Assembly (NCBI GenBank): GCA_964017145.1
Contig: OZ024850.1
Span: forward strand, 2,209,618-2,273,617
Reading direction: 5' to 3'
Length of the DNA: 64,000 bases
DNA from: Agrocybe praecox
Taxonomy: Eukaryota > Basidiomycota > Agaricomycetes > Agaricales > Agrocybaceae
Shown here: piece by piece, positions 10,945 to 28,700 of the stretch
Layout of the letters: every line of letters begins with the position of its first letter
How positions within the stretch are numbered: the first letter of the stretch is position 1
Position numbers and translations under genes: made by a program
The notes under the pieces: model-generated
What the model saw: only the letters and a program-made list of their open reading frames with translations
The model's database searches: none
What the model was told of the DNA's origin: nothing

Positions 10945-13900
10945 ATGTCCACCACCGCAAATTCTGAGGTTAAAAAACTGCTCGATGACCTGCGAAACCA
11001 TCCACGAGACACGACTCAAGTGCCAGACAGCACCCTACAGAAAATATTTCAATATCTCGTCACGGTTCAACCTTCTTCTGATGGGCGGCTGCATTGGTTC
11101 TGCAACCAGACGGATGCTCTGACCATCGACGCGGCGGTTTTTCTGCTTCGTTTGTTAGCTTATAACAGCCCTCAAGTTCAGGATTGGAAGAACAGACTTC
11201 ATAATTGTCTTTCACACTGTGCATTTTGCGCACGAGAGTTGGAGTTGGCAAAGGTTACTTCCCAAGACACGTATGTTTTGTTTCAATTTTTAATGTTCAT
11301 GCATTAACGACACTCATACCTCGCCAAAGATTCTTTGCGGCATTTCCGAAGGACATCTTGAAAGCGTTTTTCACTGTATTTAATCAATGGGAGTTGGAAC
11401 AAGTCCTCAAAGACTTGGATACCATTGTAAACTCGTCTGCACCTCCCTCCGGGCAATCCCTATCTAGCCTGACTAGTGCCACCTTATATCGATTATTATC
11501 CAACTGGACGGTCTTTTGCAATACAAAAGTATTGTCATTTATCGAAGCACAATTTCCTATCGATCGAACGACTGGCTGGCCGGACCACCCAATACCACCT
11601 GGTTTATTGATATTATTGCTTATTGACAAACCTGAAATTCGCTCATGGGCTGCGAACTTTGTTTCGCGGGGCAAAATCATCGATCTTGCCCTTTTTACTG
11701 AACCGTATACACAAGCCATGGATGTCGTTCGTCTCATACTTGAAACTTCGCCGAGTAAACCCACAGACGCGCAGCTCAGTTTGATTCCGAAAGAAACTCA
11801 CGTTATACTTCAATGCCTTCAAATATCTCATTCATCCGAGTTGTGGGGTGGCCTACAAACAATTCTTAGAGTGATCCCTCCAGTATGGCTGAATTCTCCA
11901 TCTGGGACGGCACTTCAAATGAGGCGTACCATATTGGATCACCTTCGTGATTCCGAACCCTGTTAGTGACATACCCCTCGTGCAGAAACAAGAGACTGAC
12001 TATGATCCCCTGTATAACCAACGTAGACTTCGCAGAAGTTCTGAAGTGTTTCATTCTTCTAATGAAACGCTTATCTCAAGGTCTCTGGAAAGGAGAGGCG
12101 CCAGAATATCCCCAGAACATCTTTGAGGCAATCACGGACAATCCTCAGTATACTTCTTGCCTTCAATCTCCCTCTTCAGAAAAGACCATGGCCAATCTAT
12201 CCTGGCTCCATGAATACCTGGTGACATTGCAAGACTGCGAAGGACGTGCGAATATTTTCGAGCGGGTGGTGCAATATTTGTGTGATGAAACCAGGCATGA
12301 ACAATCAGATGACATTCAAGCTGCGTGCATCTTTTTTGCGACACGGGTGAGAGAAGAGAACTTTTCCTATTTTGTTCCAACACTTATAGTTATCATATAG
12401 TTACTACGCAAAGACTTGAAGAGAGAAGATCCTACCAACAGGTCTGTCGTTGCTAGAATCACAGAAGCACATTTCTCCGTAATCGTGCTCAAAGCATACG
12501 ACGGAAGATATACTACTGGCTCTTGGAAGAGTGCTCAAGACACTGCACGAGGTCTTGTAGAGGACGTCCTTGTGACGGATATAAAATCTGTCAGAAGCGC
12601 GATAAAATCTCTTTCGCGCATTCTTGGTCAAGTGAAAATGCGCAACAATAAGGATCCAGCACCAATCCTTTCCTTCCACAAAACCACGTGGGCAAAACTT
12701 TACACTATGGTCAAAAGTCCGGATGCCGTAGCAAGCGTCGTCCGCATTATCTCGAATGCGGCGTATATGGATCAACTTAAAACAATTGTCTTCAGCAAGC
12801 AATGGGATTTCCCTGAGGGCGACAAGGTCCTGCATCAGGTCAATGAGGCCATTGGAGCATTCCAAGCTGGATTCATTGAAGCGATATCGTCTTTCGCCGA
12901 ATATAGCAATTCTAACAATGCTTTAGATGTTTTACAGAAGCCAGGCGTCGCCAAAGCCGCCACTCTTTTACTTCTTTCTCCTGTCCAGGACCTCCATGGT
13001 GCTGGAAAGGTTCTTGTTGGCCTGGCATTTGATGTGGACGGTCGGATGGACTGTTTTCGAGCAATGCTAACAAATATTCCTATCGAAACATTGGATGCAA
13101 TGCTGGAGTTCCTGGAAAATTTCTACGACTATGCAGCAGCTCTTCCTGAAGCTAGTAGCCTATCTGCCGCTCTAGTTCGCTGCTTTGCTGACATCCTAGA
13201 GGTCCTATGTGCCAGCCCAGACGGCTTATTGCTCAATCAGTATTTCTTACGCTCAAAGGACGATACAGGACCCGCATCAAAAATGCAGAGATTTTGGAAA
13301 CTCTTGACAAAAGCACTGTCCGTCATCTACAACCGTGCGTCGATGTGGGCAATACATATCGATACCCCCGATATGGTTCTTTGGATGCGGGATGCTCTCA
13401 TTTTGGCCCGAGATTCTTTGAAGCAGTGGAAAGTCATTGAAAATGCTTCTAACACCCTCGTTACCGCTTCAAAGTCCCCGAAGCAAGGTCAAATTTCTCC
13501 TGTAGGGAAGCAAATGATCGAAGCTCTTCAGATTTTTCTCCCAGAACTAATTCGATGGCTTCGACTCACGGACGAAGAACTCCTTCATCAGTCATTCTCT
13601 TTGTTACAGGGTCTATTGGATCTGATGAAGGAAAGTCACATTCGCCCATCGGATATAGCATTGGAAAAACTTGCCAAATACCTCGAAGGTGCCCTCACCA
13701 GCGACGAATCACAACGTGAACAAAAAACTCGTTTGGATCATGGTCGATTATTACAACTTTCAGAAGTATTGTCTCACTTCCGCGGCGACCACAAAGAAAG
13801 TAATGATGAAGTAATGATAATTTCTCATACAGTGCCGCCGAAGAAGAAAGAAAAAATTGACTCCACAAAACACAAAGAGAAGATCGTTCCAGAACCCCGT

Positions 13901-16900
13901 GCTTATATTCAAGGAAAGGCGCAAATTCCCCAAAAGAGCTCGGCTCAATTGAAGTTACCGTATGCCTCTACCACTCGACCTTCGAGTAGCAAGTTCTTCA
14001 ACGATAAAGACCAGGCGAAACTTGATTCTGCAGTATCCTTCCCATCTTTCAAAAGAACGGGTCTGTCATCTGCCTCGTCTGCAGGCTCTTCGAAACCGGT
14101 AGTGGATCCACGGCGACCTCTCAAGAAACCTGAACCTAAGAATGAAGCTATTCGGGCGCAGCCTGGTCAGAAGCATGAATCAGATTCAAGTGATTCAGAT
14201 TCTGAAGAAAGCGAAGCTGAAGTTGGTACAGAAGCGTTCAAACAACCTCTCAAAGACAAATCCCCTAAGAAACCGAGGGTTATAGAACGTCGTCAAATCA
14301 AAACTTTGGATATTCCGATGAAAGTCAACCCTACGGAAGAGCGGCTCGCACAAAATCGGCGCGCTCATTACAATGCAATGCGCATGAGGCCAGATATTTC
14401 TGGCCTGCACCGTATCATGCTCTCATGGGACTATTCCCATGCAGGTCCCGTTCCACCTGGAAAGCCTCTCCAAACGAATCAGGTACCCAATCAGTTCGAA
14501 AGTTATGATCATTACTTCCATGTTTTCCAACCTCTGCTACTTATGGAGTGTTGGGCGCAGCTTCAACAATCGAAAGAGGAAAAGCAAAATTCTTATTCAT
14601 TCAAAGTCGACTCGCGTGCTTTTGTGGACGATTGGCTTGATATTGATATCTCGATTTCTGAAAGTGTACAGAAAGATTGGTATTTGGCAGACACGGACGT
14701 GGTTCTCCTGCGACACCTGCAACATGACAAATGCATAATGGCGTTGGTCAAGAGTTACCAAGCTTCGCAAAGGGGTATTACAGCTACAGTCCGATGTTAT
14801 ATCGCAACGAAAGGTGATCCAGGCCTACAAGTTACAACCATGTGGCAAATAAGCAAGATTTTCAGGTATTTATTGATTTCTCGTACTTCGAAATTGACCT
14901 ATCTAATCATTTCCTAGTTTGAGTACATTACATAGGGAATACGCTGCTCTAGCATCACTACAGTACAACGATATCTGTGGCTTCATTCTACGGCCTATGC
15001 TCCCCAAGGTCGCTGAAGTAGATCCAAGGGATCTCAAGGAGGCTATGGAAACCTATGGCGTGAATGAACCGCAAGCTTCCGCCATCTTGAGATCTATGAA
15101 GACGGAAGGCTTCTCGCTGATTCAAGGGTTAAGTTCATTTTTTCTTTTCTATGTGCATCTATTTACACGTATGCTCAGTCCCCCAGGTACCGGAAAAACA
15201 TCCACGATATGCGGTCTCGTTGCTCACTTTTTAGCCAAGCGTCCTCGAGCTCCAGTCCCAATCACCGTTGGGAAAGCTTCTGCTTCTGCATCTTCTCCCG
15301 TGTCGCCGAGTGCTCGTATATTACTGTGTGCGCCTAGTAATGCAGCTGTCGATGAAATAGCCCAGCGCATCAAGGATGGATATGCAGGATCTCGGAAAAC
15401 TTCTAAGAAAGTCAACATCGTGCGTGTGGGTGCGGAACAATCTTTGAACAACTCAGTCAAAGATATTTCTTTGGACTTCCTGGTGGAGCAAAAATTAAAT
15501 GGAGTCACCAAACGCCCGAGTGAAGAAGACCTTCGAACGGTTCGCACAGAACTGGAAGCCGTCAAAAAACAACGCGCTTCTAAACTGGACGAAATGCAAA
15601 CGTTAGCAACGCACAATTCGAACCCAGCTCACAGGATGACGCTGGAAGATGAGGTTAAAGTCCTCAATTCAAGGAGGCAAGTTTTGATCACAAAACTAGA
15701 TCAATTAAAGGATCAAGCAAAATCGGATACTCGCACCTTCAATACTCTACGAAGAAGTATGCGACGAGAAATTCTCAATCAGGCAGATATTATCTGCACG
15801 ACCTTATCCGGTGCAGGCCATGAGACATTGGAGAACCTTGAATTCAACATGATCATCATCGATGAAGCTGCCCAGTCCATTGAGCTTAGCTCATTGATCC
15901 CACTCAAATACGGGTGCCCTCGGTGCGTAATGGTGGGAGATCCTCAGCAACTACCTCCTACTGTGTTATCTCAAGAAGTGAGTAGGTTTCAGTCATTACA
16001 GTGTCCTGTTACTCATAGCGTAGGCGTCCCGGTTTGGCTATAACCAATCCCTTTTTGTAAGACTGCAGCGCAGTCGAAGTGATGCAGTCCATCTTTTGAG
16101 GTGAGTCAATAATTGCCTCATAGAGGGCATGTTATACAAACAGTCTTCCCACAGTATCCAATATCGTATGCACCCCCACATCAGTATACTTCCCAGCCGA
16201 GTTTTCTACGACGGAAATTTACTTGATGGTCCTGACATGGCGGTCAAGACTAAGCAACTATGGCACGGACACGAGAAATTTGGGGTTTATAAATTCTTCA
16301 ATATCTCTTGGGGGCTGGAGGAGTCAAATGGCCATTCAATTAAAAATATGGCAGAATGCAAAGTTGCTGTGGACCTCTACGCTCGCCTTCGCCAGGAATT
16401 CTCATCCATTAATTTTGATTTCCGAGTGGGTGTTGTCTCGATGTACAAGGCCCAGATCAGGACCCTGCGCACCCTATTCATGGCGCAGTTTGGCAAAGAT
16501 ATTGTTAGCAAAATTGACTTCAATACCGTAGATGGCTTTCAAGGCCAGGAAAAGGACATAATCATCCTTTCATGTGTGAGGTCAGGTCCTGGACTGCAAA
16601 CCGTTGGATTTTTATCAGGTGAGTATCGAGCACCATGTATCATAACAGAATCCATCTTACTTTCTCTCAGACATCCGTCGAATGAATGTTGCGCTTACGA
16701 GAGCAAAATCCTCACTTTATATTCTTGGAAACACTCCAACATTAGAGCGAAGTGATGTCACTTGGAAGAAAATTGTCGAAGATGCACGGAGTAGATCAGC
16801 CTTGGTTAACGTAAGCCTCATGGTTAAAGCTTACCGGTCATCATTTGCTAGAAATTCAAACCAATTTTCAGATCGATGAAACGCATTTCATTCGACCGTT

Positions 16901-17333
16901 CTCTACTCGAGGAACGAATGCGATCACGAATAGCAAGGCAAGCTTAACACCATCGTTAACGAATAAGATGTCGGAAGCATCGACACCTCCGCTAATAAAT
17001 AGGATATCGACGCCTAGTGAGGTCAAATCTATATCAATATCTGCCGTCGATGCTGGCCCCAGCACGTCTATTCCTACCTTGACCACTCCGAAAGAGTTCA
17101 AGGCTGCTATGGACAAAATCACGAAGCCGTCAATACCCGCCACGGTTACACAGACTATTCCCCAACGAAACTCTTCTCCTGTACCTTCGGATTCTTCCTC
17201 GAATATAGTAGCCGAACGTGGAATCAAGCGACCTTTGGATAACACTGAGATCCCCCAAAAACCTCGAAAGCCAGAACCTCCGCGAAAAAAGCCGAAACAA
17301 CAGACTATGTTTATACCCAAAAAACGAACATAA
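10945..17333 (+). CDS. SEN1: SEN1-type superfamily 1 RNA/DNA helicase
   Basis: Ten exons (10945-11270, 11330-11961, 12027-12346, 12401-14865, 14918-15127, 15179-15977, 16024-16100, 16155-16618, 16671-16810, 16872-17333) give about 1964 aa, all in phase; yeast Sen1 is 2231 aa. The N-terminal half is the helical Sen1 N-terminal domain, followed by a charged linker. The helicase core has GPPGTGKT (residues 1318-1325), IIDEAAQ (DEAA 1546-1549), VGDPQQLPPT, SIQYRMHP, DGFQGQEKD and MNVALTRAK, i.e. motifs I, II, III, IV/V and VI in order. The tail is Ser/Pro-rich and ends in basic KKPKQQTMFIPKKRT. Sen1 unwinds RNA-DNA hybrids, terminates short non-coding RNA polymerase II transcripts and resolves R-loops in the nucleus. 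It is convergent with ECM16. Confidence 0.95.
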
Positions 17334-17673
17334 GACGACATAACATATCCCATCTAATCCTTTTCTTGTACTAACTATTGTATCAACACCGGCTCGTAAA
17401 GAACAATATCCTGCTTACATACATACGTAATAATCAATACAAGCAACTATTTAGCCAGAATAACCGTTCCTCCACAACAGAATAATTTTCTTTATTTCTT
17501 TATTTCCTTAAGCTTTCGTAGACGTACTAGCCAACCGTGTCATGACTGAGTACTTTCATGATACTTTTAATTGTGTTCTTGATATTTTAATTACACAATA
17601 TGTTCATCTTACAGCCTCAGATAGATGTAATATATATTGAGTCAGCCATATCGTGACCAAGTTTCTATTGCAG
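17334..17673. other. Convergent intergenic region between SEN1 and ECM16
   Basis: About 340 bp, AT-rich, shared by the 3' ends of two convergent helicase genes. I see no gene. Confidence 0.4.
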
Positions 17674-22147
<4,474 letters not shown>

Positions 22148-22782
22148 TGTAGCAGAGTAATAAGTATATCGGCTAGTGTATGCTTAAAAAATCTTGATGC
22201 ATGGGTCACCTCATATTAGGCGCGATCACATGACATAGTTTGATCGCTTGCCGGCAGAATCCCGGCAAAAGATACTTTAACTTGATACCTTGACTATTTT
22301 TACTTGCACTAGGTCTCCTGCCAGGCTGCCACATACTTATACACCGGTAATGTCTCACCGCACGGGCTTGCCCCTCGGAAATGGCCCTCGGCCTTTTAGC
22401 CTCATTCGTGCATGCTCTGCCACCGAGATATCCAACTTGGAAGCACGAACGATGATTATTATCTTGAGCGTCGAAACAACTTTGAAGACCTCTGGCATCT
22501 TTTTCGGGAAAATGAACGGCTGCGAGAGGGCGCTCATTCTTCCCTGCTTGCACACCGGCCAGCGAGGGGTTTGAATCGGACACAATCATTCTGTCAAGTT
22601 GGACAGCGCATGCAGTGGCAATTACTATAATCGCGGTGAATTACGCAATGGGGTTTGCGGAACAACGTAGTAACAAGGGGTAAGTATATGTTTGGGTTGA
22701 CTTCAACTTCGATCGTGAGAAGTAAGAAGGAAATTTCAACATTACATAGGATGGGCGCCCAACTCTTCACTATATTTTACCC
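22148..22782. promoter_or_regulatory. Divergent intergenic region between ECM16 and first SKN1-like gene
   Basis: About 635 bp. Open frames on both strands (for example 22206-22589 minus and 22412-22630 plus) have no recognisable domain and overlap each other, so I treat them as chance. The region should hold both promoters. Confidence 0.4.
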
Positions 22783-25192
22783 ATGTCTGGACCGGGAAAA
22801 AGACAAGTCCCTCCCTCAACGATGCCTCAGTATGCTGCCGTCCCGCTAAACCCACCACAGGTCGAGTTTGATGAAAATTACGTGCCACAACAACATTATC
22901 TTCACGATTCCCAAATTGCATCCCGTCCTGCAGGATCGATTTCCGGCAGTATTGATAATAGACAATACAATGGGCGTCAGGCTGTGGCAAGGGGGGTGGT
23001 TACTGGAATTATTGGTGGGGCATACGGACCATATTCAGTGCGTGATAATATAGAGGACCGCAAAACGCGCAGCGCTAATTTACCTACCAGTATCAACCAG
23101 ATCAAGTTCGAGAAACAGGCGTTAACAGGAACTCACGATTCAGCAGTTCGTCTTCTGATAGCCTCCCGACTACAATTCCTCGAGAACCGTCACGGCCCCC
23201 GACACAATCATTTCCACCCCCCGCCGTTCCCTCTACTATGACTATGCCCCAGTATATGTCTGATCTTGATTTCGACGACGCCTTACACAATCCAGACCCT
23301 CAAGGAGATTTTAATTTTACTCTGTTCTCTTGGAGAGGATGGGTAAATGCCAGCGCTATTATCCTAATAATCGTGGGCCTAATTATGCTCTTTATTGGTT
23401 TCCCAATTATCGACGTCCTTAGTCACCCTGCACAACCATTTGTGGGGTTTAATGCTGGGGGAATAAATGGATCTGGTCAAATACCTCTTCTGCCTAATCT
23501 TCCCCGAATGATTGACCTTGAGACACCAGAATCGGCATGGACAAGAATTGGGGATGACGGCTTACTATACGAATTGACATTCAGTGATGAGTTCAATACT
23601 GATGGGCGGACATTTTATCCTGGAGACGATCCTTTTTGGGAGGCTGAGGACTTGCATTATTGGTACTACTGCATTTTTTCCCGAGTGATCTTGCGTCTAA
23701 CTCTAACAGGCCAACTAATAATGTAGAATGGTATGACCCATCGGTGAGTTGTATTTGATATATAAATTCATTCGTTTCAAGTAATTTCATGATCTTAGGC
23801 GATTACAACTGAAGGAGGGAAGCTAGTCATAACTATGACAGAGCAAAGAGTGCACGACCTCAATTTTCAGAGTGGTTCGTATTGTCAGCATTATGTTTGC
23901 CCAAAAACTCAATCTCGAAGAATAGGAATGCTTACCTCGTGGAATAAGTTATGCTTCAACACAGGATATGTCGAGGTGTCTATAAGTATGCCGGGAGAAC
24001 AGAACGCGCCTGTACCAGGCTTATGGCCTGGTAAGTGGCTTGCCCGTTATTAGCGCCCAGATGTATTCATTCAAATCACAATATTGGTTCTAGGTGCGTG
24101 GACACTTGGAAACTTGGTGGGTCTCGCTTGTTCAATATAATGTGCATAGTATAAATAAGTATCTATAGGGAAGAGCGGGTCATGGAGCAAGCAATGATGG
24201 GACGTGGCCATACAGTTATGATTCTTGCGATCTTGGTACATTTCTGGGCCAAATTGGCAAGGACGGCCAGCCAGTAGCGGTAGCAACTGCCGGAAAAGGA
24301 GGCGTGCCTTTGAGTTCACAGCCTGGCCAAAAATTATCTGCTTGCACATGCCCAGGTAGTGACCACCCAGGTCCCAGTGTCAATGTAGGAAGAGGCGTTC
24401 CTGAGATCGATATCTTGGAAGCTCAGATAGATACTGTCAGAATGCAAGGCGAAGTTTCCCAGAGCTTCCAAACTGCGCCATATGACATGGGCTTCGTCGC
24501 CAGCCAAGATCCTGGAGCAATGATAATCTATAATAGCACGCAAACATTCCCCAACTCCTATAAAGGCGGGCCATATCAACAAGCATTATCTTCGGTGTCT
24601 TATATCGACAACCAATACTTTGGTGGAGGAGACGATGCTTTTGCATCTTATGGGTTTGAGCTATGGTCAGATCCTAATCGTCGGGATGATGGATATATTA
24701 CTTGGTGGTACAATGGTCAAAAAACATGGAAAGCGACTTCAGCTCTCATAGGGCCAAATTCTGATACACAGATATCCCAAAGGTTAATCTCAGAGGAACC
24801 TATGGTGCGCGCTCTAGCATCTCTACTTCATGAGTTCTTATTAATGGCAAGTGATCAATGTCTACAGTATCTTATCCTTAACCTTGGGATGTCCCCCGAC
24901 TTTCAAAAGCCCGATTTCAAAAATTTAAAATTCCCCGCTAAGATGTATGTCGACTATGTGCGCATCTACCAACGTAAAGGGATTAAGCACGGGATGACAT
25001 GCAACCCTCCCAATCGACCAACTACTGATTATATCAATAAGTTCGTCTACTCTTTCCCCTATTTGCCACGAACTCACTAATAACCTTGTAAATCCATGCA
25101 GACATCTTGTGGCATATACGAACGCTGATTTAATAAGGTGGTCTGACGCCAACTTCACCTTTCCTCGGAACTCTCTTTACGATGGGTGTTAA
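22783..25192 (+). CDS. SKN1: KRE6/SKN1-type beta-glucan synthesis protein, copy 1 (GH16 fold)
   Basis: Nine exons (22783-23037, 23091-23662, 23710-23743, 23799-23874, 23926-24030, 24094-24116, 24169-24804, 24868-25040, 25102-25192) give 654 aa. It is a type II membrane protein: a Ser/Pro/Gln-rich cytosolic tail, one transmembrane helix at about 169-191 (WVNASAIILIIVGLIMLFIG), then a lumenal GH16-like domain. Landmarks are ELTFSDEFNTDGRTFYPGDDPFWEAED, of which the DEFN-to-FYPGDD part is diagnostic, GMLTSWNK, PGLWPGAWTLGN, SACTCPGSDHPGP and EIDILEAQ (about 434-441, putative catalytic acids). The C-terminus ends FPRNSLYDGC. Kre6/Skn1 proteins act in the secretory pathway in making branched beta-1,6-glucan. 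Exon lengths after exon 1 are almost identical to the copies at 40.2 and 44.3 kb. Confidence 0.93.
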
Positions 25193-25730
25193 TTATGATA
25201 TGGTATCTACGACACATAATTTATGGCTCATTTATGTTTCTTTGTTTACCTCGATTCAACATGCTATTACTGACTATAGAATACAGCTAGAGATGCACTC
25301 GCTTTTGGTTCATGTTTTGTAGCTGTATACCCCTACTTTGTAAAAGAAAAAAAAAATTCCCACATGTAAATATCTGCAATTTTTTAAATGCCTTCTTCAA
25401 AATGTTTTTTTTTTCTGTAGCATTTCATCTCTGTATATTCCGCTGTCTAAAGTATGATTGACAATTGAGGATAAATACTTTGAATTTGATCTAAGAGGTC
25501 ATGCATGCATCATGATCAATGTGTGGCAATATTATTCGCGACACTTGCCTTTTGCGATCGACCTGGCAAGCAGCACATAGTACATGCACCTCTTCTTAAA
25601 CCACAAGATAGGACCTCCATGACCAGCGTCCCTGACAGAGAATCAATAAAGTCATTGACTTATGTCAATCCTCCGAATAATCGAAATGCATCTGGGAACA
25701 CCGAGTGAGCACACACGCCTCTCAGCAATC
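25193..25730. other. Intergenic region between SKN1 copy 1 and ULP2-like gene
   Basis: About 538 bp with A and T homopolymer tracts near 25347 and 25405. The frame of the next gene stays open up to 25662, so its start could lie up to 23 codons further upstream. Confidence 0.4.
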
Positions 25731-28700
25731 ATGGTTTCTGAGTTTTGCATTGATAGTGCCATAAAGGGCTTCAGGAACCCGCCCACATTAATAAGACCAC
25801 CTTCCAACAGGTCCGGTCTCAATCCCTTTGGCCCCAACCCAAATCGAAGACCTCAGAACAATAACAATTTACACTCATTCGGCAATCCTACATCCAGAAG
25901 AACATTGGTGACTGCGGGTAGCTCTAGGCACGACGATCGAAATGCAAAACGACCACGTCTAGATTCAGGGACTTATAAGCAGGGGAATACGAGTTCGTTT
26001 GCGGCTGCACGTAGGATATATAGTGAGTTTACTGTTTCCTGGATGTTTGTAACTATTTCAAGCTTGGAATAGACGCAAAGAGACCCCTCTTAGCTCCCGA
26101 GCCAGAAATCATCACCGTGGATGACGACGACGAGGAGATAGCGGAAACTTCACCAATTCGACCATCTTCTGATGAACTGAACCTCCTCCGACTTGAATCG
26201 AAATATTTTGTAGAGCATGAGGCCCAACAAAGATTAGAACCACCTAGACGAAATATCGCTGAGGATGGTCCAGACACAAAATGGGTTGACGTTAATTACT
26301 CAGGCGAAGCCTCTGACCCTATCTCGCAGTACAGCGTGACGGACCCACAACAACCTCCTGTTGGCATAGTTAGGACGGGAATCGAGAAATACGAGAAATA
26401 CGAGAAATACGGAAGAAATGTAATAGATGCCGGGCTTCCCAAAAAAACATCGCCCAAGCGGGTAGATTTGGCGAAATTAGTGGGGAAAAAAAATAACATG
26501 AAGCCGAAACCGAAAGCAACAAAGGTTCGAAAATATTCATCGCATTTCATTTTCCTAACTAATACAAGCACATTTACAGTCTTCATTCGATAAAACGACT
26601 GAAAGTCCCAAAATTGATGGCCCATTTATTCCTCCTACCAGGTCTATCTCAAAACAGCAGAAAGAAAAGAATTTTCTGCCTGTTCAGGAGGCATTTGTGG
26701 GTGACCACTTCTATCCAGACACTCCCTCCCAAAAACTCCAATTGTGTTGGTTCGCCAATCATAAACTCGTATTGAAGGTCAATGACTTGGAGGTATGGTC
26801 TTTAATTATGGATGGTAATAATTGCAAGCAAGTCCAAGTAGGTTTTATTATCTTGTACCTTTCAGGGAAACTGATGCATCCCCAGCATTCGAAAGAAGTT
26901 CCTACATTTATTGTTGACCCAAAAGATCCTACCGAACCTCTGGTTGCCATCAAATTCAACGTTCGCGACCGTGAATGGGACCCAAAGAAATACAAGGATA
27001 TTCAAAGTGGGGCGTCAGGGTTCAAGTCAAGTGAAGTAAAGTAAGCGCACTGATATATACGTTTATGTTTCTTGCTCACAGTCAACTGACCTCTTGAAAA
27101 GAGATGGACTCATAATGTGGGAAGGTGTAAACCGAAATCGCGAAGGTTCCCAATCCAGTGCAAAAACTGTGAATGGTCCAACTAAACAAGACAGAACAGA
27201 GATGAACGTCGCGCGTGTGGGCGAGAAGCGTAAAAACTCTGAACGTTCACATTCAAGTTCTCCGTCTGTGCGTATAGAGCCTCCTGGTGAGGCTGGACCA
27301 TCAAGACTCCGGCCAATTTCGAAACGAAGGCTTGTCATTTTTTACCAACTGAAAAATACAAGCAATAACACTGTCCTTACAGTAGGAAGAATAGTGTCGA
27401 ACATAGCCTCGAAGATCCTGTTCGTCGTTCTTCGCGGAACATTGCTCCTGAAAAGGCACCTCCGGTTGATCAAGATGAAGTGTATGTTGATTCCAACATT
27501 TGAACTCTGAACTAGATTAGATCTGGAGCTGAATTCGCCACTCAGGATCTTGGTATATCCTCAGGGTTATCCTGGTGCGGTGAATGTAACAAATGGAGAC
27601 CTCGCTCGGTTGGAACCAGGAGAATTTTTGAATGACACACTAATAGAATTTGGTCTCAAGTACGTGGTCTCTATATGCGCTGCGCCCACCAGGACTAATA
27701 TTCTCATAGGCTTTGGCTGAAAGAGCTGGAAGAAACGCGGCCAGATCTAGCGAAGCAAATCCACATCTTCAGTTCTTTCTTTTATAAAAAATTGAACGGA
27801 AAGAAGGAGTGAGTTATTTCTACTAAAACTATGGAGACCAAAGTCTGATACAGAGTAGTATTGGACAGGCATTTGAAACTGTTCGCAAATGGACCTCGAA
27901 ATTCGATATATTCGAGAAGAAGTATATCATCGTCCCTATCAACGAACAGTGAGCATTCCAGTACCTATGTCATGAAATTTTTAACCATGGTATTCTAGCC
28001 TGCATTGGTACTTGGCGATAATTTATGAGCCAGAACACATCCTCTCTCCTCCTGCGCCATTACCTACTCCGAAAAAACAAACCAGGTCGTCCGGAAAAGT
28101 TCCTATCACTGATCTCGAGGAGGAAATTGCGCCCCCCGTCAAGATCCCCATCGGCGATGCCGAAGAAATAGAAGATGACCCTAATACGTTTGGAGAGACG
28201 ACGGAAAATAATATAACTCCAAGCGAAGCTGAAGTTGAAAAAGACCTGAATACAGACTTCCAAAGCTCTTGCAATATCGAGGATAATGACGAGGTTTTTT
28301 TGAACGAATCGAGATCTTCATCTGGCCTTAGCTACCTCACGGAAGAAGGAAAAGCTTCGCATTCTCCTGGCATAAGTGATTTCACAGAGGTGGTGTCATC
28401 TTTGTCTAGTCACATCAGACGCAATGGAATGCTTCCCCCAACGTCTGATATTAACTGCCCCACGGATGAGGGCAATTCGAAGCTGGCAAGGCCCCCGTCC
28501 TCAGTACTTGTCAAGTCAGAACATAGTAAGAGGAGGCGACCATCTTCTCGTATGTCAGTAGACATGGTCGCCGAAGATAGCACCGAAGAAACTGAATCGC
28601 CACCCCCGAAACCCACAATCCCCGAACCTGAACCCACACCCGCATCGATCTCTGCCATAGCGCCCAGTCGGTTCTACAGTCGTATTCAAAATTACAAAGG

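Noticed and set aside
22206..22630. Overlapping open frames on both strands upstream of SKN1 copy 1
   Set aside because: They overlap each other, have no recognisable domain or splice partner, and sit where two divergent promoters are expected.
25340..25420. A and T homopolymer tracts as a retroelement tail
   Set aside because: There are no target-site duplications, internal coding remnants or terminal repeats near them.
26790..26874. Possible short intron (gtccaa to tttcag) in the third exon of the ULP2-like gene
   Set aside because: It would be only about 34 nt and not a multiple of three, so it would break the otherwise open frame; read as coding instead.
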